Part shown: one piece after another, positions 1 to 7,968 of the stretch
Numbering within the stretch: position 1 is the stretch's first letter
How the letters are laid out: each line of letters opens with the position of its first letter
Source of the DNA: Parahaliea maris
Lineage (GTDB): Bacteria > Pseudomonadota > Gammaproteobacteria > Pseudomonadales > Halieaceae
Direction of reading: 5' to 3'
Length of the DNA: 64,000 nucleotides
Assembly: GCF_008064665.1 (NCBI RefSeq)
Contig: NZ_VRZA01000008.1
Location: 150,111 to 214,110 of the forward strand
Translations under genes and position numbers: made by a program
The notes under the pieces: model-generated
Told to the model about the DNA's origin: nothing
Seen by the model: the letters and a program-made list of their open reading frames with translations, nothing else
Databases searched by the model: none

Positions 1-1107
1 ATGAACTACGGGGACGACGTACTGGAACAGACATCTGCCGAGTTGCGTTATGCCTCGTTGGCGGAATCTGAAATCCAGTGGGTCGTCGGTCTGTACTACT
101 ACGATCGAGAGCAGGAGCAGTCCGTTGCGATCGGCCCGTGTTCAGGAGCGGGCTGCTTTAGAGGCGCGACCTCAGAAGCCGTTTTCGGACAGGCTACAGT
201 ACCTGTTTCGGACAGCTTCCGGGTCATCGTGGGCGGCCGCTACAGCGAGGACGAGTCAACGCTCATACAGCGTAATGATCCGCCTGGAACACCGTTCGCT
301 GATGCCGCGGAAACGTTCGACAACTTTACCTGGAAACTGGGTACCGAACTGGATCTTTCAGAAGATGCAATGGCCTATGCAACGATAGCCACGGGTACCC
401 GGCCAGGCGGGTTCAACACCGGTGTGAATGTCGACAGCCCAACCTTCGCCGAAGAGAAGCTGACGAGTTACGAGGTCGGGATCAAGAGCCGCTGGCTGGA
501 AGACACCTTGCAGGTTAATGCGGCGGCATTCTATTTTGACTACCAGGACTATCAGACCACCGATGCCGCGGGTGACCCGTTCCTCGACCCGGCGAACTTC
601 TACGTGCAGTTCTTCAACGCGGCAGATGCGCGTAACCTCGGTGTGGAACTTGAAACGGTTGCCTTGATTGGCGATGCGACCCGGATCAATGCCGGCGTTT
701 CCTATCTCGACGCCGAATACACGTCTGAGTTTGAACTGCATGAAAATCCGTTTTCCGATCCGATCAATCTGAAGAATGAGCCCCTGCCGCGCACGCCGAA
801 CTGGACAGTCAAGTTAGGTATCGATCACGACTTCCGCCTGGGCGATTTCGGTGTTCTAACCCTGGCCGCAGCAATGCGGTATCTCGATGATCACAAGGGC
901 GCAGCAATACCGACACCAGTGACGGCCATAGATTCATACTCGGTCATTGATCTCAATGCCAGCTTCTCTCCCAATGAAGGCAACTGGAGTATTAACCTCT
1001 GGGCCAAGAATGCGGATGAAGAAGTCTACAAGATGGGCGCCAGCACTAATGATGTACAGGCGGGACCGCCTCGCATGTACGGTGCTTCCTTCCGCTACGA
1101 TTTTTGA
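1..1107 (+). CDS. TonB-dependent receptor, C-terminal part (5' end outside window)
   Basis: Outer-membrane receptor that would import a substrate too large for porins using TonB energy. The 368 visible residues are the beta-barrel half only: alternating aromatic strands (for example GLYYYDREQ, YEVGIKSRWLEDTLQVNAAAFYFDY) and the classic terminal strand ending GASFRYDF, whose C-terminal Phe is the BAM recognition signal. The plug domain and signal peptide are missing, because receptors of this family are usually 700-900 residues. The ATG at base 1 is therefore an internal Met, and the gene continues to the left. It lies immediately before the rhamnosidase locus, so a glycoside or oligosaccharide substrate is a reasonable guess, but nothing in the barrel itself identifies the ligand. 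Confidence 0.9.
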   Translation: MNYGDDVLEQTSAELRYASLAESEIQWVVGLYYYDREQEQSVAIGPCSGAGCFRGATSEAVFGQATVPVSDSFRVIVGGRYSEDESTLIQRNDPPGTPFADAAETFDNFTWKLGTELDLSEDAMAYATIATGTRPGGFNTGVNVDSPTFAEEKLTSYEVGIKSRWLEDTLQVNAAAFYFDYQDYQTTDAAGDPFLDPANFYVQFFNAADARNLGVELETVALIGDATRINAGVSYLDAEYTSEFELHENPFSDPINLKNEPLPRTPNWTVKLGIDHDFRLGDFGVLTLAAAMRYLDDHKGAAIPTPVTAIDSYSVIDLNASFSPNEGNWSINLWAKNADEEVYKMGASTNDVQAGPPRMYGASFRYDF

Positions 1108-1249
1108 GGGATCTACCAGATTGCAAGCCGATTCCAGGGTGGCCGCCTGGCCGCCCCCCCTTCCACGGCAAAAAAGCGATTTTCACAGACAGGATGCCAG
1201 CCTTGTTGCTATCCAGCATATCGAATATTGGCTCTCATCGGTTTTCTAC

Positions 1250-2173
1250 TCAGAGAAACTGACTGTTCGGACAACCGTAGGTTTGGTCCTTCACATCATT
1301 CCACGTTGCATAGGGCTGTGGAATGAACAGGATTTCGCTCGGAGGTTCATAGCCGGACAGCGGATCCTGTTTGACTGGCTCGATACCACCGGGGCCCGGG
1401 AAGAGTGAGGGAGCCTCACCGTTACCAAAGCAGTTTGGCTTGGGCGCGCCTCCGCTTTCTCCCGCTTGCCCCGCCATTTGGGCATCTGCATTACCTGCGC
1501 CAACACCTGCGGGTGGTGGGCCCATGCCCGGCCCGCCCATGCCTCCGCCCTTGCGGTCATCCGCTGCCCAACTGTTTCCAGGTGAAGCAGCCCAGTCGGT
1601 GAGGACGGTGAAGTGCAAAATCCTCCACTCGCCGTCAACCTTGATAAAGTCCACGCCGTAGCGTTCCCACATGTAGTTGGCGCTTTGTCGGCCACCGGGA
1701 GTCTGGGTTACCTGTCCGATGGAATACCAAATGCCTTTGGCACTTTTACCGTCTTTGGCGACTTCGATAACAGGCGTGGAGTTGGTATGGAACATTGAGG
1801 TTCCCGCGCCCAGGTTTTCATGTGTTACTTCCACACCGGGGTGTTGTTCGGCGAAAGCGACCAGATCACGCTTACGGAATTGGTCAAAATAGGTGACGTA
1901 GTAGTCCCAGAGCAGATCCTTTCCGACCCAGTATTCGTAGCCATTGCCCCAGCTGACATCGGGATGATCCAGAGCGAACAATTCTTCCAATTCACGTTTG
2001 TGCTGGCCTGATGAATAGTACCAGCCGTGACGGCTCATAACATTCTGTATCGCATGTACATCTTCGGCAATCGACACTCCGGCGCTCGATGGAGTGTCGT
2101 TCATCGCGCAGCCGCTGGCGAGAAGAGCTGAAGCGATCGCGACTGCGACAATATTTTTACAATGTTTTATCAT
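1250..2173 (-). CDS. SnoaL/NTF2-like lipoprotein with Gly/Pro-rich linker
   Basis: A 307-residue protein with a lipoprotein signal peptide: basic start, hydrophobic core and lipobox LASGC near residue 22. Residues about 35-205 read as a SnoaL/NTF2-like cone fold (MSRHGWYYSSG at the start; the segment NLGAGTSMFHTNSTPVIEVA; WRILHF near the end). A Gly/Pro/Met-rich linker (GGGMGGPGMGPPPAG) at about 1440-1556 and a C-terminal tail PEPS-like (EILFIPQPYATWND) follow. It is a paralogue of the protein at 15199-16128, sharing the MSRHxxYY and NLGAG...HTNxTP...AKGxWYS blocks. The fold is used by hydratases, isomerases and ring-cleaving enzymes, so the reaction cannot be named. Location suggests periplasmic processing of a product of the neighbouring glycosidases. 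Convergent with the TonB receptor; no obvious terminator between them. Confidence 0.75.
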   Translation of the reverse strand: MIKHCKNIVAVAIASALLASGCAMNDTPSSAGVSIAEDVHAIQNVMSRHGWYYSSGQHKRELEELFALDHPDVSWGNGYEYWVGKDLLWDYYVTYFDQFRKRDLVAFAEQHPGVEVTHENLGAGTSMFHTNSTPVIEVAKDGKSAKGIWYSIGQVTQTPGGRQSANYMWERYGVDFIKVDGEWRILHFTVLTDWAASPGNSWAADDRKGGGMGGPGMGPPPAGVGAGNADAQMAGQAGESGGAPKPNCFGNGEAPSLFPGPGGIEPVKQDPLSGYEPPSEILFIPQPYATWNDVKDQTYGCPNSQFL

Positions 2174-2305
2174 CGTCTTGTTCCTTTGGTGTTTTTGCAG
2201 GGTGGTCTTGAGTTTGGTTTCTACGCTGTTAGTGCATGCTTTATGCGAATTGCCGATGTCAACGCAATCACAAAACTGATTGATGTCGTGAATACGGCGG
2301 CAGTG

Positions 2306-5281
2306 TCAGAATAGGGACAGGGAAACAGGCCCCAGTAGTCCGTAGTCTTCGTACTCGACATTCACAGTTGCATCCCACGGAGGAGCCGTAATAGCACCTT
2401 CGCTTATCAGGCGATTACCGAGAGGGGAAGTGATTTCGACCTCGATGACATTGAGGCCCTGGTGTAGATAGGCTCCAATTTCAGCCTCGAGAGAAAACAA
2501 ATTGATGGGAACCTGCCTGCCGTTAATATGAACACGCGCACTGGACGAATCCCCAATAGAACCCAGTGCAAGGACTGCCCGGTTACCCGTCACCCACTCG
2601 CTCAATTGCAGTTCAGTTCGGTATCCGCCAATGCCCGAGACGGCCTCACCCAGTGCTCTTATGCTTTTCCAGGGAACGAGGGCAGTTGTCCCGACATCAA
2701 CCAGGGATTTATGAGTATCACTTGATTGTTCTGTCGCCTTGTTCTCCTGCCAGTTTTCCACTTTCAACGACCAGTTATCGAGTTCTTCATATCGCGGGCT
2801 GCGATTCACGACGGGTTCGGAAATACCCTTCGATCTCGTCGCCAATGCGTTGAATAGCAATGTCGCCTCACCAGGTGCGAGAGAAATGAGTAAATGTCCG
2901 TTACTTTCTGCATTCAGATTCTCCACCGCTCCTGTCCAGGGATCGACCCGGTGTACCATCCCGCGACGTTGCAACTGCAGGTGGGAGCGCAGTGGTTCCG
3001 TGCCGGGGTTATAGAGAAAATACGCATCGTTGCCGTCAATATGACGTCTCACGCTGACGAGCCCCCCCTGAGGCGGCAAGAATTCCAACTCGGGACTCAC
3101 CTCAAGTTTATTCAGCGCAGGTGGCAACTGATCGATGGACTCGACATGCACGACAGTCTCCTGTCGTAGAAGCGTGTCGATAATACTCCGAAGTTCGCTG
3201 TCCTGGCTGGCGTGGTCGGAATAGAACGGTACCTGATTGGGTGTTTCCCCCACAAAGGCAAGCTTCACCCCATGCTCATTGAGTCGCCGCAACTGTGTAG
3301 CTGACTCAACAGACAGGAACTTCTGGGAAGGCACAACTACGGCCTTGTACGCGGGGCCACCCGGAAGTAGAACACCTTGTTCGACTTGATCTGAAACGGT
3401 ATTCAGAGCAGCCGGGGTCAAAATATCGTAGGTGAAGCCAGCGCTAGCCAGGCTTTGGTCTTCGACCACAGGCGCGCTCGTTCCGTACTGGAAGTGAATG
3501 ACCGCCAGGTCTACCTTTGCGACTCCACGCTGGAGTACTGCCTGCACACGGCTAAAATAGTGAGCGAGTTGTTCAATGTGTTGCCAGTCGGGGTTGCGTG
3601 GCCCCCAGTAACCTGCCAGACCAAAACCAAAAGGTGATATGCCAGGCCAGCGCGAAGCGTTGGAATCGCTGTACGCCATGCCGTGAAATACCATCTGGTT
3701 GGCTCCCGCAGCAAAATTCTTGTTGGTCCACTGCAACATATCCAGCCAGGTCAACCTGTAGCCTTCGTTGGCAATGGCGCCGACTTCATCTGACACAATC
3801 GCACCTCCGCGCAGATGAGCGCCACCAGCGATCATGCGAAAACGATCATCACCCTGAACTGAGGGACCAAACCCCAGTGATTCGCCGTCGGGTCCGGGTA
3901 TGGCCATGGCAGCGCGCACAATATCGACTCCGAGCCCGTACGCCTGTGCCCGAAACGACAACCCCAGACTGTGTGCCCACTGTTGCAGCGGCTGGAGATG
4001 ATTTGAGATGTATAACTCGGTCAAAACCTCACGGAAATCGTTGCGAATACGATCACCCAGTGAAGAGTATTCGCCTTCGGCGCTCCCCAACTCATTGAGA
4101 TTAAGTTCGTCATTGCCAAGCCCATTTACCCGATTATCCAGGAACAGAGGAAGGTAGGGTGTCAGATCGTAGCCGCGGAGGCGTTTGAATTCCGCCAGCA
4201 AGTCGGGAGTCCATGGCAACCCGCCGTACTCGAGTTCCAGGGAATCCTCAAACAGGGCACCGCCGTTTTCGCGCAACAGTTGCCGGGTTTCTGCGTCCAG
4301 CAAGTGCCTTTCCCAGAACTGCATCAGGGCCTCGGCACCCGCTTTACTGAGGTGGTCGATCACATAGTTGGGTCGGAATGTGGACGCCCCTTCCTTGTTC
4401 TGTTGAGCCGTGCCCCGCGCCCAGAAGGTAAAGAGCTGCCACTGCCCGTCGTCCGGTGGTGTCCAGCGAATAGAGTATTCACCAGTCCGGGGATCGACAA
4501 TAGGGTCGCGAACAACCAGCATACCACCGGAGTCAAGCAGTGTGGCTGTTTTACGTAGAGTTCTGGCTTCGTGGTGCATGTCCCCCCAAGCCGCAAGCAC
4601 CGTCTTTTCGACCTCTTCAGCGCCGATCACTCTCGCGGCGGTAACAGCAACAAGTCGCTCGGGATTGCGGTCTGGCTCCTCTACCTCGCGCAGCATGTTA
4701 TTGGGTCCAGCATCCGCCTCTCCAAAGCCTGGAGCCCCCGGGGGTGGCGGCATGATGTTAGAGGAGAATGCCCTCGACGCCGGCAGTTCACCTGTATAGG
4801 TCCCACTGAACACTTCGGAGAAGCCCATGCGCAGTTCCTGGGATGCCGCCATATCCTCCGGTGTTATGGAAGGAACCGCAGCCGGCCAGGCCGGACTTAT
4901 TGTGGTGTCAACCTGTAGACCCAGGCGATTCGCGTTTTTGAGAATCGTTTTGTACAGCGCATTCCAGCGAGTGCTGCCCCAGCCACTGTCGCGCATACGT
5001 GTTCTGGGATAGCGAGTGTCCCCCATGTGGATACAGAGCTCAACGCCCTTGAACTGCGCGCTGGCAACGGCCTCAAGCTGGCGGATTATCACTGCTTCCT
5101 CCACCTCTGCCGCGGGAAGCCACCAACGGAACATGGCGCTGTTTTCAGGTTTGGGGGAAAGCACTCCCGGAATCGAAGGGTCGAGGGAGGGCCTTTCCTG
5201 CGCAAAAGACGGATTTGTCAATAGCGTGACAATCAGTGACACGAGGAACAACACTTCCAAACGGACAGGTCGGCTTCTCAT
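2306..5281 (-). CDS. GH106-family alpha-L-rhamnosidase-like glycosyl hydrolase (Sec exported)
   Basis: About 991 residues from the chosen start MRSRPVRLEVLFLVSLIVTL, which opens a clean Sec signal peptide ending at SFAQ; an in-frame extension of 48 residues upstream looks non-coding and would hide the signal. The mature protein starts with the GH106 signature region (NSAMFRWWLPA, then VEEAVIIRQLEAV, KGVELCIHMGD). It continues through a TIM-barrel-type core (GGALFEDSLELEYGGLPWTPDLL; SDEVGAIANEGYRLTW) to a C-terminal beta-sandwich ending GLLGPVSLSLF. GH106 enzymes release terminal L-rhamnose from glycosides and complex polysaccharides. A short MPPPPGAPGF insertion sits near 4695-4760. It is a distant paralogue of the Tat-exported GH106 at 11010-13994. 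It diverges from the beta-helix gene at 5497 with a palindromic element between them. The exact glycosidic linkage is not predictable. Confidence 0.85.
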   Translation of the reverse strand: MRSRPVRLEVLFLVSLIVTLLTNPSFAQERPSLDPSIPGVLSPKPENSAMFRWWLPAAEVEEAVIIRQLEAVASAQFKGVELCIHMGDTRYPRTRMRDSGWGSTRWNALYKTILKNANRLGLQVDTTISPAWPAAVPSITPEDMAASQELRMGFSEVFSGTYTGELPASRAFSSNIMPPPPGAPGFGEADAGPNNMLREVEEPDRNPERLVAVTAARVIGAEEVEKTVLAAWGDMHHEARTLRKTATLLDSGGMLVVRDPIVDPRTGEYSIRWTPPDDGQWQLFTFWARGTAQQNKEGASTFRPNYVIDHLSKAGAEALMQFWERHLLDAETRQLLRENGGALFEDSLELEYGGLPWTPDLLAEFKRLRGYDLTPYLPLFLDNRVNGLGNDELNLNELGSAEGEYSSLGDRIRNDFREVLTELYISNHLQPLQQWAHSLGLSFRAQAYGLGVDIVRAAMAIPGPDGESLGFGPSVQGDDRFRMIAGGAHLRGGAIVSDEVGAIANEGYRLTWLDMLQWTNKNFAAGANQMVFHGMAYSDSNASRWPGISPFGFGLAGYWGPRNPDWQHIEQLAHYFSRVQAVLQRGVAKVDLAVIHFQYGTSAPVVEDQSLASAGFTYDILTPAALNTVSDQVEQGVLLPGGPAYKAVVVPSQKFLSVESATQLRRLNEHGVKLAFVGETPNQVPFYSDHASQDSELRSIIDTLLRQETVVHVESIDQLPPALNKLEVSPELEFLPPQGGLVSVRRHIDGNDAYFLYNPGTEPLRSHLQLQRRGMVHRVDPWTGAVENLNAESNGHLLISLAPGEATLLFNALATRSKGISEPVVNRSPRYEELDNWSLKVENWQENKATEQSSDTHKSLVDVGTTALVPWKSIRALGEAVSGIGGYRTELQLSEWVTGNRAVLALGSIGDSSSARVHINGRQVPINLFSLEAEIGAYLHQGLNVIEVEITSPLGNRLISEGAITAPPWDATVNVEYEDYGLLGPVSLSLF

Positions 5282-5405
5282 AATTGTTATCGCAATCGAT
5301 CTGGCGGATCCAGGAGCGCCAGTGTACGCCTCTTTGTTGGGTGGAGAGCGCTCACCCGTTTCCCGGGGAACATTGTGACTCAGACAGCCTGGAGAAGGAT
5401 TGTGC

Positions 5406-5450
5406 AGGGAATATGGAGCATGCAACAGTCAGTAAGTCTGCATATTCTCT
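5406..5450. promoter_or_regulatory. Spaced inverted repeat in divergent GH106 / beta-helix promoter region
   Basis: AGGGAATATGGAG (5406-5418) and CTGCATATTCTCT (5438-5450) are inverted copies matching at 11 of 13 positions, separated by 19 bases. They sit between the divergent starts at 5281 and 5497. Related half-sites occur upstream of other genes in this locus (near 10886, 14616 and 2199). The arrangement fits a dimeric regulator binding site, but the regulator is unknown and the assignment is inference. Confidence 0.4.
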
Positions 5451-5496
5451 CGATATTCGCTCGAAACAATAAGACAACCAATTTCAATAAAAAGAG

Positions 5497-7374
5497 ATGC
5501 GACAGCCAATGATTCAACGACAACCTATCGTCTCGCGCCGCTCGATGTTCAGCGAAACCGTTCTCTCCCGGTTCCGGCTGAAAAGCTCAGCCAGACAGCC
5601 CGCTATTGGCTACCAGAGATTTAACGCCATCTCAGCGTCTGTATTGCCTGCATTAACCACAACAGCGGCATTGCTGATACCTGGCCCGGCATTCGCAGCC
5701 GAAGCCGTCACTCTGAAATTGGGAGAGTCATGGAAAGTTGATAAGACTACCCATCTCGATCTTTTCACCCTTGCAGATGGCGCTTCAGTTCTCGCACCCG
5801 ATGGATACGATATTACCTTGACCGTAGATGGTGTCAGTACCCCCATCAAGCCGGGCACGTACCAGGGTGCGATTGTGCTTACCCCCACGCGAGAGTACCT
5901 GGTTGAATACCGCGGATACGCCCCATATCACTACCGCTCGGCGATTGTTATCAACGATAACAAACTGGTGGAAGATCAATCGGTTTTGTCCGCCGCGGGA
6001 AACGCCAGAATTGACGACCTCACGGCAACCGATGTGACGGTCGTGTCGCGTGAGGAAAATTTCAACGGTGTTCTGGTCGCCGGCGAATCGACCTATACCA
6101 TCAACAACCTCACCATCGACATGGTCGGCAATGGGGGCAACGATTTCGCTGGCTGGGGCGCCGGAGTGATGTCGACTGACAACGCCCATGTCACGATTAA
6201 CGGTGCGAAAATCCGTACCCGAGGCGCTATACGCCCTGCCCTGTTTATTGGTGGAAAAAGCACCATGACTGTCAATGACGCGGATATCGAAACGTTCAGT
6301 GGCACTCTGCCCGACGACTATCAATTTTCGATCGCGCCCGGGGAAATGATGGAGGTACCTTACGGACTCGGCTTGTGGGGTAATGTCCGGTCGACCAACC
6401 TGATCGATGAGGCAACGGTGTACTACAACAATTGTCGCATCAAGTCGCATGGTTGGGGAGCCCTGTCCAGTGACGGCAACGGGCCTACGCGAATGTTCGT
6501 GAACAAGTGTCTGATTGAAACCGAGGGTAGTGGCTATGGAGCCTACGCGAATGGAGACTCCCACGACTACTTCAGTCAAACGACATTTAACGTAACAGAC
6601 GTGGGCGTTGTTGTCGGCGGCCCGGGTTGGGTCACCCTCACCGACCATAGCGTACTGAATTCACAAAAGTTGGGCATCATGATGCACCAGGGCGCTGGTG
6701 GATCCGTGCTGCGTGTAGAGAAAAAGAGCGAGATCAACAGCGTCAATACAGCGGTACAGGTCAAGGGCCGCGGCGCCGATATTATTGTCGATGATGCACT
6801 GCTTAACGCAGAAAATGGCATCCTGGTGCAAACCATGGAGAACGATGACCCAATAATGCAGGCAATGATGGCGGGCGCTCCCCCGCCAGGAGGAGCGCCG
6901 CCCCCGGGAATGGAGGCTCCCCCCACCATGCCTGGCGCTGATGCCATGAACTTCAGCCCCGATGTCAATGTAACTCTGCGTAATACAACCCTGAGCGGTA
7001 ACATTGCCCATGCGATGCACGCCCATGGCGACATGAACGTCTACCTGATGAATGCAACGCTGACCGGGGCTATCAGTACTTCAGTGACGCGCCCTGCTTC
7101 AGGTAAGGAACCGACAAAGGAGACCTTTCAAACTGTTGGCGAGGTCGTTAATGACTACGCTCCCGTGGATTCCGAACACGAACTGAGGATCTATCTGGAC
7201 TGGAACGCACATTGGCTGGTTGCAAAGACCAGCTTTCTGGACGCACTCGTTATCGCCGATGGGGCGCAACTGCAGGCCACCGAAGGTGCCAGCCTGGAAA
7301 TGACGGTCAATGGCAAGGTCGTACCGATCAATCCGGGCACCTATGACGGCGAGATCGTCCTCCGGGTCTATTGA
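5497..7374 (+). CDS. Secreted right-handed beta-helix-like protein with duplicated end modules
   Basis: 625 residues. A long N-terminal region leads into an export signal (VLPALTTTAALLIPGPAFA) at about residues 50-68, so the true start could be a later Met. Residues about 165-540 are short strand-turn repeats of the pectin-lyase-like type (LTIDMVGNGGND, VTINGAKIRTRG, MTVNDADIETF, VTLTDHSVLNSQ, NVTLRNTTLSG). The core is interrupted near 6868-6948 by a Met/Pro/Gly-rich loop. The N-terminal block ending DGVSTPIKPGTYQGAIVLT recurs at the C terminus as NGKVVPINPGTYDGEIVLR, so one module of about 65 residues flanks the helix on both sides. No autotransporter barrel is present. It may be a polysaccharide lyase-like or binding protein; no catalytic residues can be assigned. 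Thirteen bases separate it from the next gene. Confidence 0.6.
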   Translation: MRQPMIQRQPIVSRRSMFSETVLSRFRLKSSARQPAIGYQRFNAISASVLPALTTTAALLIPGPAFAAEAVTLKLGESWKVDKTTHLDLFTLADGASVLAPDGYDITLTVDGVSTPIKPGTYQGAIVLTPTREYLVEYRGYAPYHYRSAIVINDNKLVEDQSVLSAAGNARIDDLTATDVTVVSREENFNGVLVAGESTYTINNLTIDMVGNGGNDFAGWGAGVMSTDNAHVTINGAKIRTRGAIRPALFIGGKSTMTVNDADIETFSGTLPDDYQFSIAPGEMMEVPYGLGLWGNVRSTNLIDEATVYYNNCRIKSHGWGALSSDGNGPTRMFVNKCLIETEGSGYGAYANGDSHDYFSQTTFNVTDVGVVVGGPGWVTLTDHSVLNSQKLGIMMHQGAGGSVLRVEKKSEINSVNTAVQVKGRGADIIVDDALLNAENGILVQTMENDDPIMQAMMAGAPPPGGAPPPGMEAPPTMPGADAMNFSPDVNVTLRNTTLSGNIAHAMHAHGDMNVYLMNATLTGAISTSVTRPASGKEPTKETFQTVGEVVNDYAPVDSEHELRIYLDWNAHWLVAKTSFLDALVIADGAQLQATEGASLEMTVNGKVVPINPGTYDGEIVLRVY

Positions 7375-7386
7375 CCGAAGCGACCG

Positions 7387-7968
7387 ATGAAGAAATCAAC
7401 CCAGTTTTCTGGTTACCTTTTCCTCGCGCTGGTTTTTCCATTTATGGTGAATGCCGGAGATTCGGTACCTCCTGTTCAAGCAGACGACCTGCCACCCGGC
7501 AGGTCAGCTGACCTGGCCACTCTCAGAAGCTACTGGCACAAAACGCGTATCGATCACTTCGAGACCGCGACCACGATGGGACAGAATGCCGCGCTGACAG
7601 TGTTTGGATATGTCGAAGTTCGCGCAGAAGCGCGAGTACTAAAGTCCGCGCAAGCACAAACCGTTGCACTCGATCTCTACTGGAACGAAGAGCTTCAGGA
7701 TAACGCTACCGTTGCCACCAGCGAGTCCGTGCAAATGCTACTCGCCGCCGGGTACGAAAAAAAAGCCACGGAGGGCTTTATATACCAAGAGCCGTTTAAG
7801 GGTACCGTTCCGTTATATCTTTTTTATAGCGAAGAGCTGAAAGACTTTCGTACCTCTACACTCGCGCCCAAAGACCCCGCACTGCGGCAAGCCAATTATG
7901 TGCTTGTACGCATTGAGGGCTACGTATTTCCCGTCACTGCCACGGTGCCTGCATACTCCGACACATGA
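7387..7968 (+). CDS. Small secreted protein made of DUF5648-like repeats
   Basis: 193 residues with a Sec signal (MKKSTQFSGYLFLALVFPFMVNA). The mature part consists of about three imperfect repeats: LRSYWHKTRIDHFETATT...FGYVEVRA, VALDLYWNEELQDNATVATS...AGYEKKATEGFIYQ and VPLYLFYSEELKDFRTSTLA...YVLVRIEGYVFP. This is the pattern of the DUF5648 / 'lipoprotein tail' repeat: a Tyr-rich strand, a D-H/D-F-type centre, then GY..xGYV. In other bacteria such repeats are appended to secreted hydrolases and are suspected binding or adhesion modules; here they stand alone. It is probably co-transcribed with the beta-helix gene 13 bases upstream. Its 3' end overlaps the convergent GH78 gene by 49 bases, which is unusual. 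Confidence 0.6.
   Translation: MKKSTQFSGYLFLALVFPFMVNAGDSVPPVQADDLPPGRSADLATLRSYWHKTRIDHFETATTMGQNAALTVFGYVEVRAEARVLKSAQAQTVALDLYWNEELQDNATVATSESVQMLLAAGYEKKATEGFIYQEPFKGTVPLYLFYSEELKDFRTSTLAPKDPALRQANYVLVRIEGYVFPVTATVPAYSDT

Noticed and set aside
5785..6648. Minus-strand open frame of 287 codons inside the beta-helix gene
   Set aside because: No motifs and no ribosome site; the plus strand has the signal peptide and repeat pattern of a real protein.
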